Of a stretch of 64,000 bases of DNA, positions 41,981 to 49,102 are shown piece after piece. Below the pieces are notes generated by a model. It did no database searches and was not told the DNA's origin. It saw only the letters and a list, made by a program, of their open reading frames with translations. The stretch is taken from the NCBI RefSeq assembly GCF_004785955.1, contig NZ_ML214300.1, positions 237,223 to 301,222 on the forward strand, written 5' to 3'. The translations under genes and the position numbers were made by a program. This DNA comes from Halostella litorea. Its GTDB lineage: Archaea > Halobacteriota > Halobacteria > Halobacteriales > Natronoarchaeaceae. Within the stretch, counting starts at the first letter, position 1; each line of letters starts with the position of its first letter.

Positions 41981-43693
41981 ATGACGATCGGCGTGGGGAC
42001 CGTTCGGGCGGTGTACGCCGTCGCGACGGTGACGACCGTCACGCTGGGGTACGTCGTGTGGCGGCACCGCGAGGAGCGCGGCGCGCTGCCGCTCCTGGGG
42101 AGCATCGCGGGCGGCGCGTGGTGGTCCGGGTCGCTCTTCCTGGCGACTGTCTCGAACAATTACGCAACGTCCGTCCTTCTCAACAGGGCCCTGTACGTCG
42201 GCGTCGTCGCCGCCGTCGCGTCGATAGCCCTGTTCGCGCTCGAATACACCGGCCGGGCGCACCTGATCACGCGCCGTACGGTCGCCCTCCTCGCGGTCCA
42301 CCCCCTGCTGGTGGTCGCGCTCGCGTTCGCCAACCCCGGCGACGTGTTCTTCGCCTCGATCGCACCCGCGCCGTCGGCACCCACCGGGGTCGCGGTGGAG
42401 TGGGGGCCCGCGTTCTGGGCGCACGTGCTCTACTCCTACGCCGTCACGCTGTTCGTCGCCGTGTTCGTGTTCGAGATGGTGTTCCGGTCCCGGAGCCTCT
42501 ACCGGGGGCAGGTGCTCGTGCTGACTGCCGCCGTGCTGTCGCCCGCCTTCGCGAACCTGCCGAACCTGTTGGACGTGGTGCCGTTCGACACCACGCCGAT
42601 CGGCTTTCTCGCCGCGAACCTGCTTTTCACCGTCGCGATAACGCGGTACGAACTGATCGACCTCATGCCGATCGCCCGGGAGCGCGTCCTGGACACCGTC
42701 GAGGACGCCGTCTACGTCGTCGACCGGGACGGCCGGATCGTCGATGCGAACCCCGCCGGGCGGGACCTAGCCGACCGGACGGGCACCGGTCCCGACGTCG
42801 TCGGCCGGGACGCCGAGGAAGTGCTGTCGGGCATGCCGAAGTTCCGCGACCTCTTCCGTCGCGCCGTCGAGACCGGCGAGGACCGGGCGAACGAGTTCGA
42901 GTTCGAGGACCGACACTACGCCGTCGAGGCCTCCACCATCGAGGACGGGCGGGACCGGCACGTCGGCTGGCTGTTCCTCGTCCGCGACGTCACGGAGCGG
43001 GAACGGCGCGAGGCCGAACTCCGGCGGCGAAACGAGCAACTGGACGAGTTCGCGAACATCGTCTCCCACGACCTCCGCAACCCGCTGAACGTCGCGGACG
43101 GGTACGTCGGGCTGGCCCGCGAGTCCGGGGACGTCTCGCACCTCGACGGTGTCGAGGAGGCGCTTGACCGGATGGAGGCCATCGTCGAGGACGTGCTCGC
43201 GCTCGCCCGGGACGGCGGCGAGGTCGCCGACCCGATGCCGGTGGACCTGCGGGCCGTCGCGGAGGCCGCGTGGGGGGACGTCGACACCGGGGACGGGCGG
43301 CTCCGCGTGGCGGACGACGCCACGGTCGACGCCGACCGGCCGCGGCTGGTCCGGCTGCTGGAGAACCTGTTCCGCAACGCGGTCGAACACGGTGCGCCGG
43401 ACGAACCCATCACGGTCACCGTGGGTGTCCTCCCGTCGGGAACGGGGTTCTACGTCGCGGACGACGGGCGGGGGATCCCGGAATCCGAACGCGGGCAGGT
43501 GTTCGACAGCGGGCACACGACGGCGGAGGACGGGACGGGGTTCGGTCTGGCCATCGTCGAACGGATCGCCGGTGGGCACGGCTGGAATGTCTCGGTCGCG
43601 GAGAGCGAGGGGGGCGGCGCGCGCTTCGAGATAGAGGGGGTTGCGGTGCGCTCGGTCGACCGCGGCGCTCCGGACAGACCGGCCGAGCGGTAG
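41981..43693 (+). CDS. 7TM-PAS sensor histidine kinase
   Basis: This is a 570-residue membrane sensor. Residues 1-225 contain seven hydrophobic helices (histidine kinase N-terminal 7TM type), and a PAS domain spans about 232-340 (DAVYVVDRDGRIVDANPAG). HisKA follows with phospho-acceptor His363 (ANIVSHDLRNPLN), and then a HATPase_c domain with NLFRNAVEHG, DDGRGIPESER and GFGLAIVERI. The 7TM fold probably detects a membrane or extracellular signal. There is no response regulator gene nearby. TTTTAT at 41951-41956 places the start codon 25-30 bases away. The stop codon abuts the next, convergent gene. Confidence 0.9.
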   Translation: MTIGVGTVRAVYAVATVTTVTLGYVVWRHREERGALPLLGSIAGGAWWSGSLFLATVSNNYATSVLLNRALYVGVVAAVASIALFALEYTGRAHLITRRTVALLAVHPLLVVALAFANPGDVFFASIAPAPSAPTGVAVEWGPAFWAHVLYSYAVTLFVAVFVFEMVFRSRSLYRGQVLVLTAAVLSPAFANLPNLLDVVPFDTTPIGFLAANLLFTVAITRYELIDLMPIARERVLDTVEDAVYVVDRDGRIVDANPAGRDLADRTGTGPDVVGRDAEEVLSGMPKFRDLFRRAVETGEDRANEFEFEDRHYAVEASTIEDGRDRHVGWLFLVRDVTERERREAELRRRNEQLDEFANIVSHDLRNPLNVADGYVGLARESGDVSHLDGVEEALDRMEAIVEDVLALARDGGEVADPMPVDLRAVAEAAWGDVDTGDGRLRVADDATVDADRPRLVRLLENLFRNAVEHGAPDEPITVTVGVLPSGTGFYVADDGRGIPESERGQVFDSGHTTAEDGTGFGLAIVERIAGGHGWNVSVAESEGGGARFEIEGVAVRSVDRGAPDRPAER

Positions 43694-43858
43694 CTACTCG
43701 TGCTCGCCGAGGGGCCGGCCGCACCGTGGGCAGTCCGTCGTCTCGCGGTCGAAGTTCCGGGGGACGACGGTCGTGTGGTTCATGCCGACCGCACCGCCGG
43801 TCCGGCACTCCGTCTCGTCCGTGACCGCGGGCGCGTCGGGGTCGCTCGTGGTGGCCAT
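43694..43858 (-). CDS. Small zinc-ribbon microprotein
   Basis: This is a 54-residue protein starting at the ATG at 43858 (MATTSDPDAPAVTDETECRT). Near the C-terminus is a CPRC pair (Cys43, Cys46) and, earlier, Cys18. It has an acidic N-terminus and no membrane segment. Single CPxCG-type microproteins of this kind are abundant in haloarchaea and can regulate larger partners. It is encoded opposite to the histidine kinase, with stop codons directly abutting. The role is unknown. Confidence 0.7.
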   Translation of the reverse strand: MATTSDPDAPAVTDETECRTGGAVGMNHTTVVPRNFDRETTDCPRCGRPLGEHE

Positions 43859-43972
43859 TGCGTGTGCTAGTAGCGACCTCGCCCCCAAAAGATTACCCAT
43901 AATCATAATACATCGCCGTTCGCCGCCGCATAACTCGAACGTATTTTGTGCCGAACGGCCCAAGCGCCGCCC

Positions 43973-44182
43973 ATGTTCGACCGGAACGTCGGCGGCACGG
44001 ACCGACTCGCACGGATCGGCCTCGGGTCGGTGCTCGTCTTCGTCGGCACGGCCGTCGCGCTGGCCCTGGAGCGGCCGCTCGTCGGCGCGGCGGTGGCGCT
44101 GTTCGGCGCGGGGATGCTCGCCTCGGGCGTCGCCCGGCGCTGTCTGGTGAACGAACTGCTCGGGCTCGACACCGCCGAGTGA
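43973..44182 (+). CDS. DUF2892-type small membrane protein
   Basis: This is a 69-residue protein with two hydrophobic helices (about 15-30 and 35-52), beginning MFDRNVGGTDRLARIGLGSV. This matches the DUF2892/YgaP C-terminal membrane domain, often found alone or fused to rhodanese in other organisms. The conserved NVGGxDRxxR start is visible. TATTTT at 43942-43947 is 26-31 bases before the ATG, a leaderless promoter. The function is unknown. Confidence 0.85.
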   Translation: MFDRNVGGTDRLARIGLGSVLVFVGTAVALALERPLVGAAVALFGAGMLASGVARRCLVNELLGLDTAE

Positions 44183-44200
44183 AAAACCGCGCCCGCCGGC

Positions 44201-44731
44201 CTAGAAGTTCTCCTCGTAGAGGTCCATCGCGTGCTCGATGGCCTCCTTCGCGGCCGCCTTGTCCTCCCAGCCCTGGGTCTCGACTTCCTTGCCCTCCTCC
44301 AGGTTCTTGTACGTCGCGAAGAACTCGTCTATCTCGTCGAGTTGCTGCTGGGGGATGTCCTCGATGTCCTCGATGTGGTCGTAGCGGGGGTCCTCCGTCG
44401 GGACGGCGATGACCTTGTCGTCCTGCTCGCCGTCGTCGTCCATCTTCATCAGTGCGACGGGGCGGGCCTCGATGACACAGCCGGGGAACGTCTGGTCCTC
44501 GACGAGCACGAGCACGTCGAATGGGTCCTCGTCGTCGTAGTACGACTGCGGGATGAACCCGTAGTCGGAGGGGTAGTGGACGTTGCTGTGGAGGACGCGG
44601 TCGAGGACGACGCCCGGGACGTCCTTGTCGTACTCGTACTTGTTGCGCTCGCCCTTGAGACACTCCACGACGGCGTAGATCTCTTCCGGCGGGTTCGGTC
44701 CGGTCTCCAGATCTTCCCAGAGGTTCGTCAT
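44201..44731 (-). CDS. ppa: Inorganic pyrophosphatase (family I)
   Basis: This is a 176-residue soluble pyrophosphatase that hydrolyses pyrophosphate from biosynthetic reactions. The family I features are clear: KYEYDKD near residues 40-46, HYPSDYGFIPQSYYDDEDPFDVLVL with metal-binding aspartates, and a later GEQDDKVIAVPTEDPRY segment. The ATG at 44731 is preferred to one nine codons upstream because an AAAGTACTTT box (44759-44768) then stands 28-37 bases away. It is divergent from the PadR gene and probably a single-gene unit. Confidence 0.96.
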   Translation of the reverse strand: MTNLWEDLETGPNPPEEIYAVVECLKGERNKYEYDKDVPGVVLDRVLHSNVHYPSDYGFIPQSYYDDEDPFDVLVLVEDQTFPGCVIEARPVALMKMDDDGEQDDKVIAVPTEDPRYDHIEDIEDIPQQQLDEIDEFFATYKNLEEGKEVETQGWEDKAAAKEAIEHAMDLYEENF

Positions 44732-44844
44732 GCGACCGCGAATCGGACGGGCGACCAAAAAGTACTTTCGACCTCACCGCATGGCTCCCGATGGACCGTT
44801 CGCGGGGCCGATCCGGGCACGCGCCCCCTGAACTTCCACAGGCA

Positions 44845-44889
44845 ATCCCCCGGGTCGCCACAGCCGCAGCGCCGGCGTGACCGGGGGAT
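44845..44889. repeat. Large inverted repeat between ppa and the PadR gene
   Basis: ATCCCCCGGGTC (44845-44856) pairs with GACCGGGGGAT (44879-44889), 11 pairs with one bulged base and a 22-base spacer. It lies just upstream of the PadR promoter. Confidence 0.5.
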
Positions 44890-44904
44890 ACCAGTCAAGA
44901 AGTG

Positions 44905-44910
44905 TTAAAT
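44905..44910 (+). promoter_or_regulatory. TATA box of the PadR gene
   Basis: TTAAAT lies 24-29 bases before the ATG at 44934. Confidence 0.5.
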
Positions 44911-44933
44911 AGCTGTGTGACATTATCGAAACC

Positions 44934-45293
44934 ATGTCAGAGGCACAAACAGTTTCCGGCGAACCGGGCATCGTTCGCGACCTGACCGCGTTTCAGCAGA
45001 ACATCCTCGTGATCCTCTCCGAGGAGCCACGGTACGGCCTCGCGATCAAACGCGACCTCGAGGAGTACTACGGCGACGAGGTGAACCACGGGCGGCTGTA
45101 CCCCAACCTCGACGAGCTCGTCGAGATGGGCCTCGTCGAGAAGAGCGAACTCGACAAGCGAACCAACCAGTACGAGCTGACCGACGACGGCCACGAGGCC
45201 GTCCTCGACCAGCTCAACTGGACGCTGTCGAAGGTCGTCACCGACGACGAGCGCGCTGACACGGTCCGCGAGCTCGTCGACGACCAGCTCTAG
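44934..45293 (+). CDS. PadR-family transcriptional regulator
   Basis: This is a 119-residue winged-helix regulator. Residues 17-90 contain the PadR fold: TAFQQNILVILSEEPRYGLAIKRDLEEYYGDEVNHGRLYPNL, followed by VEKSELDKRTNQYELTD (the wing). PadR proteins usually repress genes next to their own and bind inverted repeats. A 44845-44889 inverted repeat upstream could be an operator. The effector is unknown. The stop codon overlaps the convergent RNase-H-associated gene by four bases. Confidence 0.92.
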   Translation: MSEAQTVSGEPGIVRDLTAFQQNILVILSEEPRYGLAIKRDLEEYYGDEVNHGRLYPNLDELVEMGLVEKSELDKRTNQYELTDDGHEAVLDQLNWTLSKVVTDDERADTVRELVDDQL

Positions 45294-45844
45294 AAACCGG
45301 GCACCCGTTTTTCGGCGGCGTCGAACGCGTAGCGGAGCGACCGCTCCACGACCTCGCGCTGCTCGTCGCTCGGCCACGCGTTGCGCGGGTAGTAGTCGCG
45401 GAGGAACTCCCGCACCTCGTCGCCGGTCGCCGAGTCCAGCGGCCGGGCGTAGTGGTTGCCCATGAAGTCCGCGAACGCGCGGACGTTCGCCGCGTGCACC
45501 TCGCCGTGGTCCTCGCGGACGCGCTCGACCAGTTCGGCGTTGTGTGCCTCGACGGACTCCCAGTCGTCCGGGTCGCCCGGCCCGTCGAGCGGGATCTCCG
45601 CGGCGCGGTCGGTGTCATCGACCTCGCCGGGCCGGATCGTGCCGTCCTCGACCCACTCGTCGGGGTGGAGCACGAGCACGGCCCTGGCGTCGTCCTCGCG
45701 GACCCGCGCGCGGAAGTCGTGTTCGGCGAGCCGTCGGTCGCGGTCGCGTCGGTACGCCGCCGCCTCCTGCTCGTCGACCGCCTCGCGCGCGAGGCGGGTC
45801 AGCCGTTCGGCCTCCTCGGCCACGTCCTCGGGGAGTTCAGGCAT
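45290..45844 (-). CDS. RnhA-operon protein (haloarchaeal, DUF7108-like)
   Basis: This is a 184-residue acidic soluble protein, encoded directly after rnhA and overlapping it by eight bases, so it is co-transcribed and coupled. The start is highly helical (ELPEDVAEEAERLTRLAREAVDEQEAAAYRRDRDR), and the central part has VLVLHPDEWVEDG and FADFMGNHYARPLDSATGDEVREFL. I see no catalytic motif or zinc site. The consistent pairing with RNase HI, remembered from haloarchaeal annotations, suggests a link to R-loop or DNA metabolism, but only by association. Confidence 0.78.
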   Translation of the reverse strand: MPELPEDVAEEAERLTRLAREAVDEQEAAAYRRDRDRRLAEHDFRARVREDDARAVLVLHPDEWVEDGTIRPGEVDDTDRAAEIPLDGPGDPDDWESVEAHNAELVERVREDHGEVHAANVRAFADFMGNHYARPLDSATGDEVREFLRDYYPRNAWPSDEQREVVERSLRYAFDAAEKRVPGF

Positions 45845-46430
45845 CGTCGAGCGCCTCGTTTGCCAGTTCGTCCGCTCGCTCGTTTACCTCCCGCGGAACG
45901 TGCTGGAGCGACCAGTCGTCGAACCGGTCGAGCAGTTCGCGGACGGTGACCCGGCGCTCGCGCAGGTCGGGGTCGTTCGTGTCCCACTCACCGCGGACCT
46001 GCTTGACGACGAGTTCGGCGTCGATGCGCACGTCGACCACGTCGTACCCGTACTCCCCGGCCGCCTCCAGCGCACGGATCAGCCCCTCGTACTCCGCGCG
46101 GTTGTTCGTCGTCTCGCCGATGGTCTCGTTGCCCTCCGCGACGATGCCGTCGCTCGTGACGATGACCCACCCCACCGCGGCGGGGCCGGGGTTGCCGCGG
46201 CTCGCCCCGTCGGAGTAGACGTGCGCGCGACCGCCGCCCTCGCGCAGGACGGCCTCGATGTCGCTCGGGTCCGACCCCTGTACGACGACCTTGCCGTCGT
46301 ACGCGACCGCGGTCGCGTCGCCGCGAGAGGCCCGCCAGCGCTCGTGATCGGTGTTTCCGGCGTCGACGTCCGCGCCCGCGTCGAGCAGTTTTTCCCTCGC
46401 GGCCGCCACGTCGCACTCGATGACCGGCAT
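45837..46430 (-). CDS. rnhA: Ribonuclease HI with N-terminal extension
   Basis: This 197-residue enzyme hydrolyses the RNA strand of RNA-DNA hybrids. The RNase H fold spans about residues 68-197, with the acidic catalytic residues Asp74 (VYSDGASRGNPG), Glu114 (NNRAEYEGLIRAL), Asp137 (VRIDAELVVKQ) and Asp187. The N-terminal 65 residues form a small separate domain ending AVAYDGKVVVQGSDPSDIEAVL that resembles the substrate-binding domain of RNase HIII. The start at 46430 has a TTAAAT box 25-30 bases upstream. The next gene overlaps it by eight bases. Confidence 0.92.
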   Translation of the reverse strand: MPVIECDVAAAREKLLDAGADVDAGNTDHERWRASRGDATAVAYDGKVVVQGSDPSDIEAVLREGGGRAHVYSDGASRGNPGPAAVGWVIVTSDGIVAEGNETIGETTNNRAEYEGLIRALEAAGEYGYDVVDVRIDAELVVKQVRGEWDTNDPDLRERRVTVRELLDRFDDWSLQHVPREVNERADELANEALDDA

Positions 46431-46465
46431 TGAGCGTAGGTGAAGCGATCTCGAATTTAACGGTT

Positions 46466-46497
46466 GCGGTCCGGGCGTCGAGCCGTCCCGGAACCGC
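46466..46497. repeat. GC-rich inverted repeat between rnhA and tfb
   Basis: GCGGTCCGGG (46466-46475) pairs with CCCGGAACCGC (46487-46497) with one bulged base and an 11-base spacer. Confidence 0.4.
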
Positions 46498-46568
46498 GTC
46501 GCAGTCCTGCGGTTCGCACGGGCAGCCGGTTTCTGACCTCGCAGCGACCATAAGATTCTTACCGAGGG

Positions 46569-46574
46569 TTTAAG
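46569..46574 (+). promoter_or_regulatory. TATA box of tfb
   Basis: TTTAAG lies 30-35 bases before the tfb ATG. A second, more perfect TATA-like sequence (CTATAAAAG, 46591-46599) is too close to the ATG to direct a leaderless start there. Confidence 0.45.
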
Positions 46575-46603
46575 TTGGTTGGTCATACTACTATAAAAGT
46601 GCG

Positions 46604-47566
46604 ATGACACGGTCCACCCGCCAGCGGGAGCGCGAGCTTGAGACGGAGGAGTCCGAGGAGCAAGAGGGGGTACGGGAGTGCCCCGAGTGCGAGTCCGAGA
46701 ACCTCGTCAAAAGCTCCGACAGGGGAGAACTCGTCTGCGAGGACTGCGGCCTCGTCGTCGAGGAGGAGAAGATCGATCCGGGTCCGGAGTGGCGGGCGTT
46801 CAACCACCAGGAACGTCAGGAGAAGTCCCGCGTCGGCGCGCCGACGACACAGACGATGCACGACAAGGGACTGACGACGACGATCGACTGGAAAGACAAG
46901 GACGCCTACGGACGCTCTATCTCCTCGAAGAAGCGCAGCCAGATGCACCGGCTGCGAAAGTGGCAGGAACGCATTCGAACGAAGGACGCGGGCGAGCGGA
47001 ACCTGCAGTTCGCTCTGAGCGAGATCGACCGGATGGCGAGCGCCCTCGGTGTGCCGCGCTCGGTCCGGGAGGTCGCAAGCGTCATCTACCGGCGCGCGCT
47101 CAAGGAGGACCTGATCCGCGGACGCTCCATCGAGGGCGTCGCCACCAGCGCGCTGTACGCCGCGTGTCGCAAGGAAGGGATCCCCCGAAGCTTAGAGGAG
47201 ATCTCGGAGGTCTCCCGCGTCGAACGGAAGGAGATCGGCCGCACGTATCGATACATCTCGCAGGAGCTCGGCCTCGAGATGAAACCCGTCGACCCCAAGA
47301 AGTACGTTCCCCGGTTCTGTTCCGAACTCGAACTCAGCGAGGAAGTCCAGACCAAGGCAAACGAGATAATCGAGACCACCGCCGAGGAGGGCCTGCTGTC
47401 GGGGAAGTCCCCGACCGGCTACGCCGCCGCGGCGATCTACGCCGCGTCGCTGCTGTGTAACGAGAAGAAGACCCAGCGCGAGGTCGCAGACGTCGCGCAG
47501 GTGACCGAGGTCACCATCCGGAACCGCTACCAGGAGCAGATCGAAGCGATGGGCATCCACAGCTAA
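46604..47566 (+). CDS. tfb: Transcription initiation factor IIB (TFB)
   Basis: This is a 320-residue archaeal TFB, which bridges TATA-binding protein and RNA polymerase. The N-terminal zinc ribbon has Cys26, Cys29, Cys45 and Cys48 (CPEC...CEDC), followed by the B-reader/linker (EWRAFNHQE) and two cyclin-like repeats covering about residues 110-310. The first 20 residues are unusually acidic, typical for haloarchaea. Haloarchaea have several TFBs, so this could be one of multiple paralogues. Its start codon is placed at 46604 by the ribbon and by the TTTAAG box. Confidence 0.96.
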   Translation: MTRSTRQRERELETEESEEQEGVRECPECESENLVKSSDRGELVCEDCGLVVEEEKIDPGPEWRAFNHQERQEKSRVGAPTTQTMHDKGLTTTIDWKDKDAYGRSISSKKRSQMHRLRKWQERIRTKDAGERNLQFALSEIDRMASALGVPRSVREVASVIYRRALKEDLIRGRSIEGVATSALYAACRKEGIPRSLEEISEVSRVERKEIGRTYRYISQELGLEMKPVDPKKYVPRFCSELELSEEVQTKANEIIETTAEEGLLSGKSPTGYAAAAIYAASLLCNEKKTQREVADVAQVTEVTIRNRYQEQIEAMGIHS

Positions 47567-47629
47567 CGCCCCCTCTTCTCGCGGTTCTCCCGCCTCCGAG
47601 CGACCGCCCACCCGCAGGTGGACCGAACG

Positions 47630-47636
47630 TTTATCA
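47630..47636 (+). promoter_or_regulatory. Orphan TATA-like box in the tfb-nreA gap
   Basis: TTTATCA lies far (about 145 bases) from the next start codon but about 25-30 bases before a GC-rich stem-loop region, so it could drive a small RNA. Confidence 0.3.
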
Positions 47637-47676
47637 CCGATTGCGCGGCCAGCGGCGCCGTGCTCTGACCGCTGAC

Positions 47677-47714
47677 GCGGGGCGGTTCGCGGTTGTGCGG
47701 CGCACCCGCCCCGC
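47677..47714. repeat. Strong GC stem-loop between tfb and nreA
   Basis: GCGGGGCGG (47677-47685) and CCGCCCCGC (47706-47714) pair perfectly. Inside, GTGC and GCAC (around 47694-47705) can extend the stem past a bulge. It could be a terminator for tfb or part of a small structured RNA. Confidence 0.5.
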
Positions 47715-47747
47715 GCCCGGGACGCGCCGCCTGCTCGCAAACGAAGA

Positions 47748-47753
47748 TTCATA
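47748..47753 (+). promoter_or_regulatory. TATA box of nreA
   Basis: TTCATA lies 26-31 bases before the ATG at 47779. Confidence 0.4.
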
Positions 47754-47778
47754 GTCGCCGGTCCCCTACGCCCGTCGA

Positions 47779-49035
47779 ATGCGGCTCGACGAGTTCATCG
47801 AGGACTTGGAACCCGACGAGGGCGCGCGCAAGCGGCAACTCGCCCGGGAGAAGTCCTACGAGATCACCGACTACCTGGAGGAGTTCGAGTCCCAGTTCGA
47901 GGAGACGGTGCAGGGCGACGCGCTGTTCGGGAGCACCGCCCCCTCGATCTTCGTCGGCCGCTCGAACTACCCGAGCGTCTCGACCGGCCTGCTCTCGCCG
48001 GTCGGCCACGAGACGGAGGCCGCGGACTTCGTCACCGACGCCGACTGGTACAGCCAGCGCTACGGCATCGACGACGTGTTCCAGCGCCGCACCAACCTGC
48101 TCAACTCCCGCCGCCGCTCGAAGGTCGACGTCGACGACGTGTGGGACGGCTTCGTCGGCACCCAGCGCGAGGTCGCCATCGCCGACCGCCCGGTCGACGT
48201 GGAGATCGGCCTCGACGACCGCCCGGAGATCGACTTCGACGTGGGCGAGGGCGTGGCGACCCCGACCGGCCCCAACGCCAGCGCGGAGTCGGTCGACCTC
48301 ACCGAGAACCCCCACGTCCCACGGCCGGTGAAGAAGACGCTGGAGGACGACGACTGGCAGGCCCAGGGGGCGATGACCTACCTCTACCGCCGCGGCTTCG
48401 ACGTGTACGAGATCAACACGATCCTCTCGGCCGGCGCGCTCGGCCGCGGCGAGAACCGGCGGCTCGTCCCGACGCGGTGGTCGATCACCGCCGTCGACGA
48501 CACCGTCGGCCAGTACCTCCGGGGTCGCATCCGCAACGCGCCGAGCATCGACACGCCGCAGGTCTGGGAGAACGAGTACATGGGGAACCGCTACTGGGTC
48601 GTCCTCGCCCCCGGCCAGTGGGAGTTCGAACTCGTCGAGATGAAAGCCCCGGGCAGCATCTGGAACCCCGACCCGGAGGGCGACGTGTGGATGGCCAGCG
48701 CCGCGGAGGGGTTCGAGGGCCGCACCGGCTACGTCGACGAGACCGCGGGAGCGTACTACGCCTCGCGGCTCGGCGTGCTGGAACACCTGGAGTCGATCGG
48801 CCGGCAGGCCAAGTGTCTCGTGCTCCGCGAGGTGTCGGACGACTACTGGGCCCCCGTCGGCGTCTGGCAGGTCCGAGAGAGCGTTCGTAACGCGTTCGAC
48901 GGCGGCCACGGCGAGGCCGAGACGTTCCACGCCGCCGTCTCGGCGGTCGCCGAGCAACTCCCCGTCTCGCTGGGCGCGCTCCGGCGCAAGTCGGAGATGG
49001 TCGCCGGCCTGCAGGCGACGCTGTCGGACTTCTGA
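47779..49035 (+). CDS. nreA: NreA family DNA-repair protein
   Basis: This is a 418-residue protein of the archaeal Nre family. It includes the conserved segments SIFVGRSNYPSVSTGLLSPVG (about 55-75), TNLLNSRRRS and RGENRRLVPTRWSITAVDD. In Haloferax volcanii NreA contributes to survival after DNA crosslink damage. The C-terminus ends GLQATLSDF, which contains the Q-x-x-L-x-x-F core of a PCNA-interacting peptide, as in other family members. It starts at the ATG at 47779, after a TATA box. It is probably recruited to the sliding clamp. Confidence 0.92.
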   Translation: MRLDEFIEDLEPDEGARKRQLAREKSYEITDYLEEFESQFEETVQGDALFGSTAPSIFVGRSNYPSVSTGLLSPVGHETEAADFVTDADWYSQRYGIDDVFQRRTNLLNSRRRSKVDVDDVWDGFVGTQREVAIADRPVDVEIGLDDRPEIDFDVGEGVATPTGPNASAESVDLTENPHVPRPVKKTLEDDDWQAQGAMTYLYRRGFDVYEINTILSAGALGRGENRRLVPTRWSITAVDDTVGQYLRGRIRNAPSIDTPQVWENEYMGNRYWVVLAPGQWEFELVEMKAPGSIWNPDPEGDVWMASAAEGFEGRTGYVDETAGAYYASRLGVLEHLESIGRQAKCLVLREVSDDYWAPVGVWQVRESVRNAFDGGHGEAETFHAAVSAVAEQLPVSLGALRRKSEMVAGLQATLSDF

Positions 49036-49042
49036 GGCCGAC

Positions 49043-49050
49043 GCTTATCC
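49043..49050 (+). promoter_or_regulatory. TATA-like box of the FAD-Rieske gene
   Basis: GCTTATCC predicts a transcript beginning near 49073, giving a leader of about 30 bases. Confidence 0.4.
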
Positions 49051-49072
49051 GGCCTCCCGTGGCACTCACCGT

Positions 49073-49094
49073 GGAGCCGATGCTCCGCCATCGG
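49073..49094 (+). promoter_or_regulatory. Mutually exclusive leader hairpins before the FAD-Rieske gene
   Basis: GGAGC-cgat-GCTCC (49073-49086) and CCGATG-ctccgc-CATCGG (49077-49094) share bases, so only one can form at a time. They occupy the predicted 5' leader. Confidence 0.4.
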
Positions 49095-49102
49095 GGGTTC
49101 CA

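Noticed and set aside
46591-46599. CTATAAAAG as the main tfb promoter
   Set aside because: It lies only 5-13 bases from the start codon, which would place transcription start inside the coding region. TTTAAG further upstream has the right spacing.
47641-47720. A tRNA-like fold in the tfb-nreA gap
   Set aside because: The stem is 9 or more GC pairs, but there is no anticodon arm, T-arm or CCA-proximal pattern. It is a simple stem-loop.
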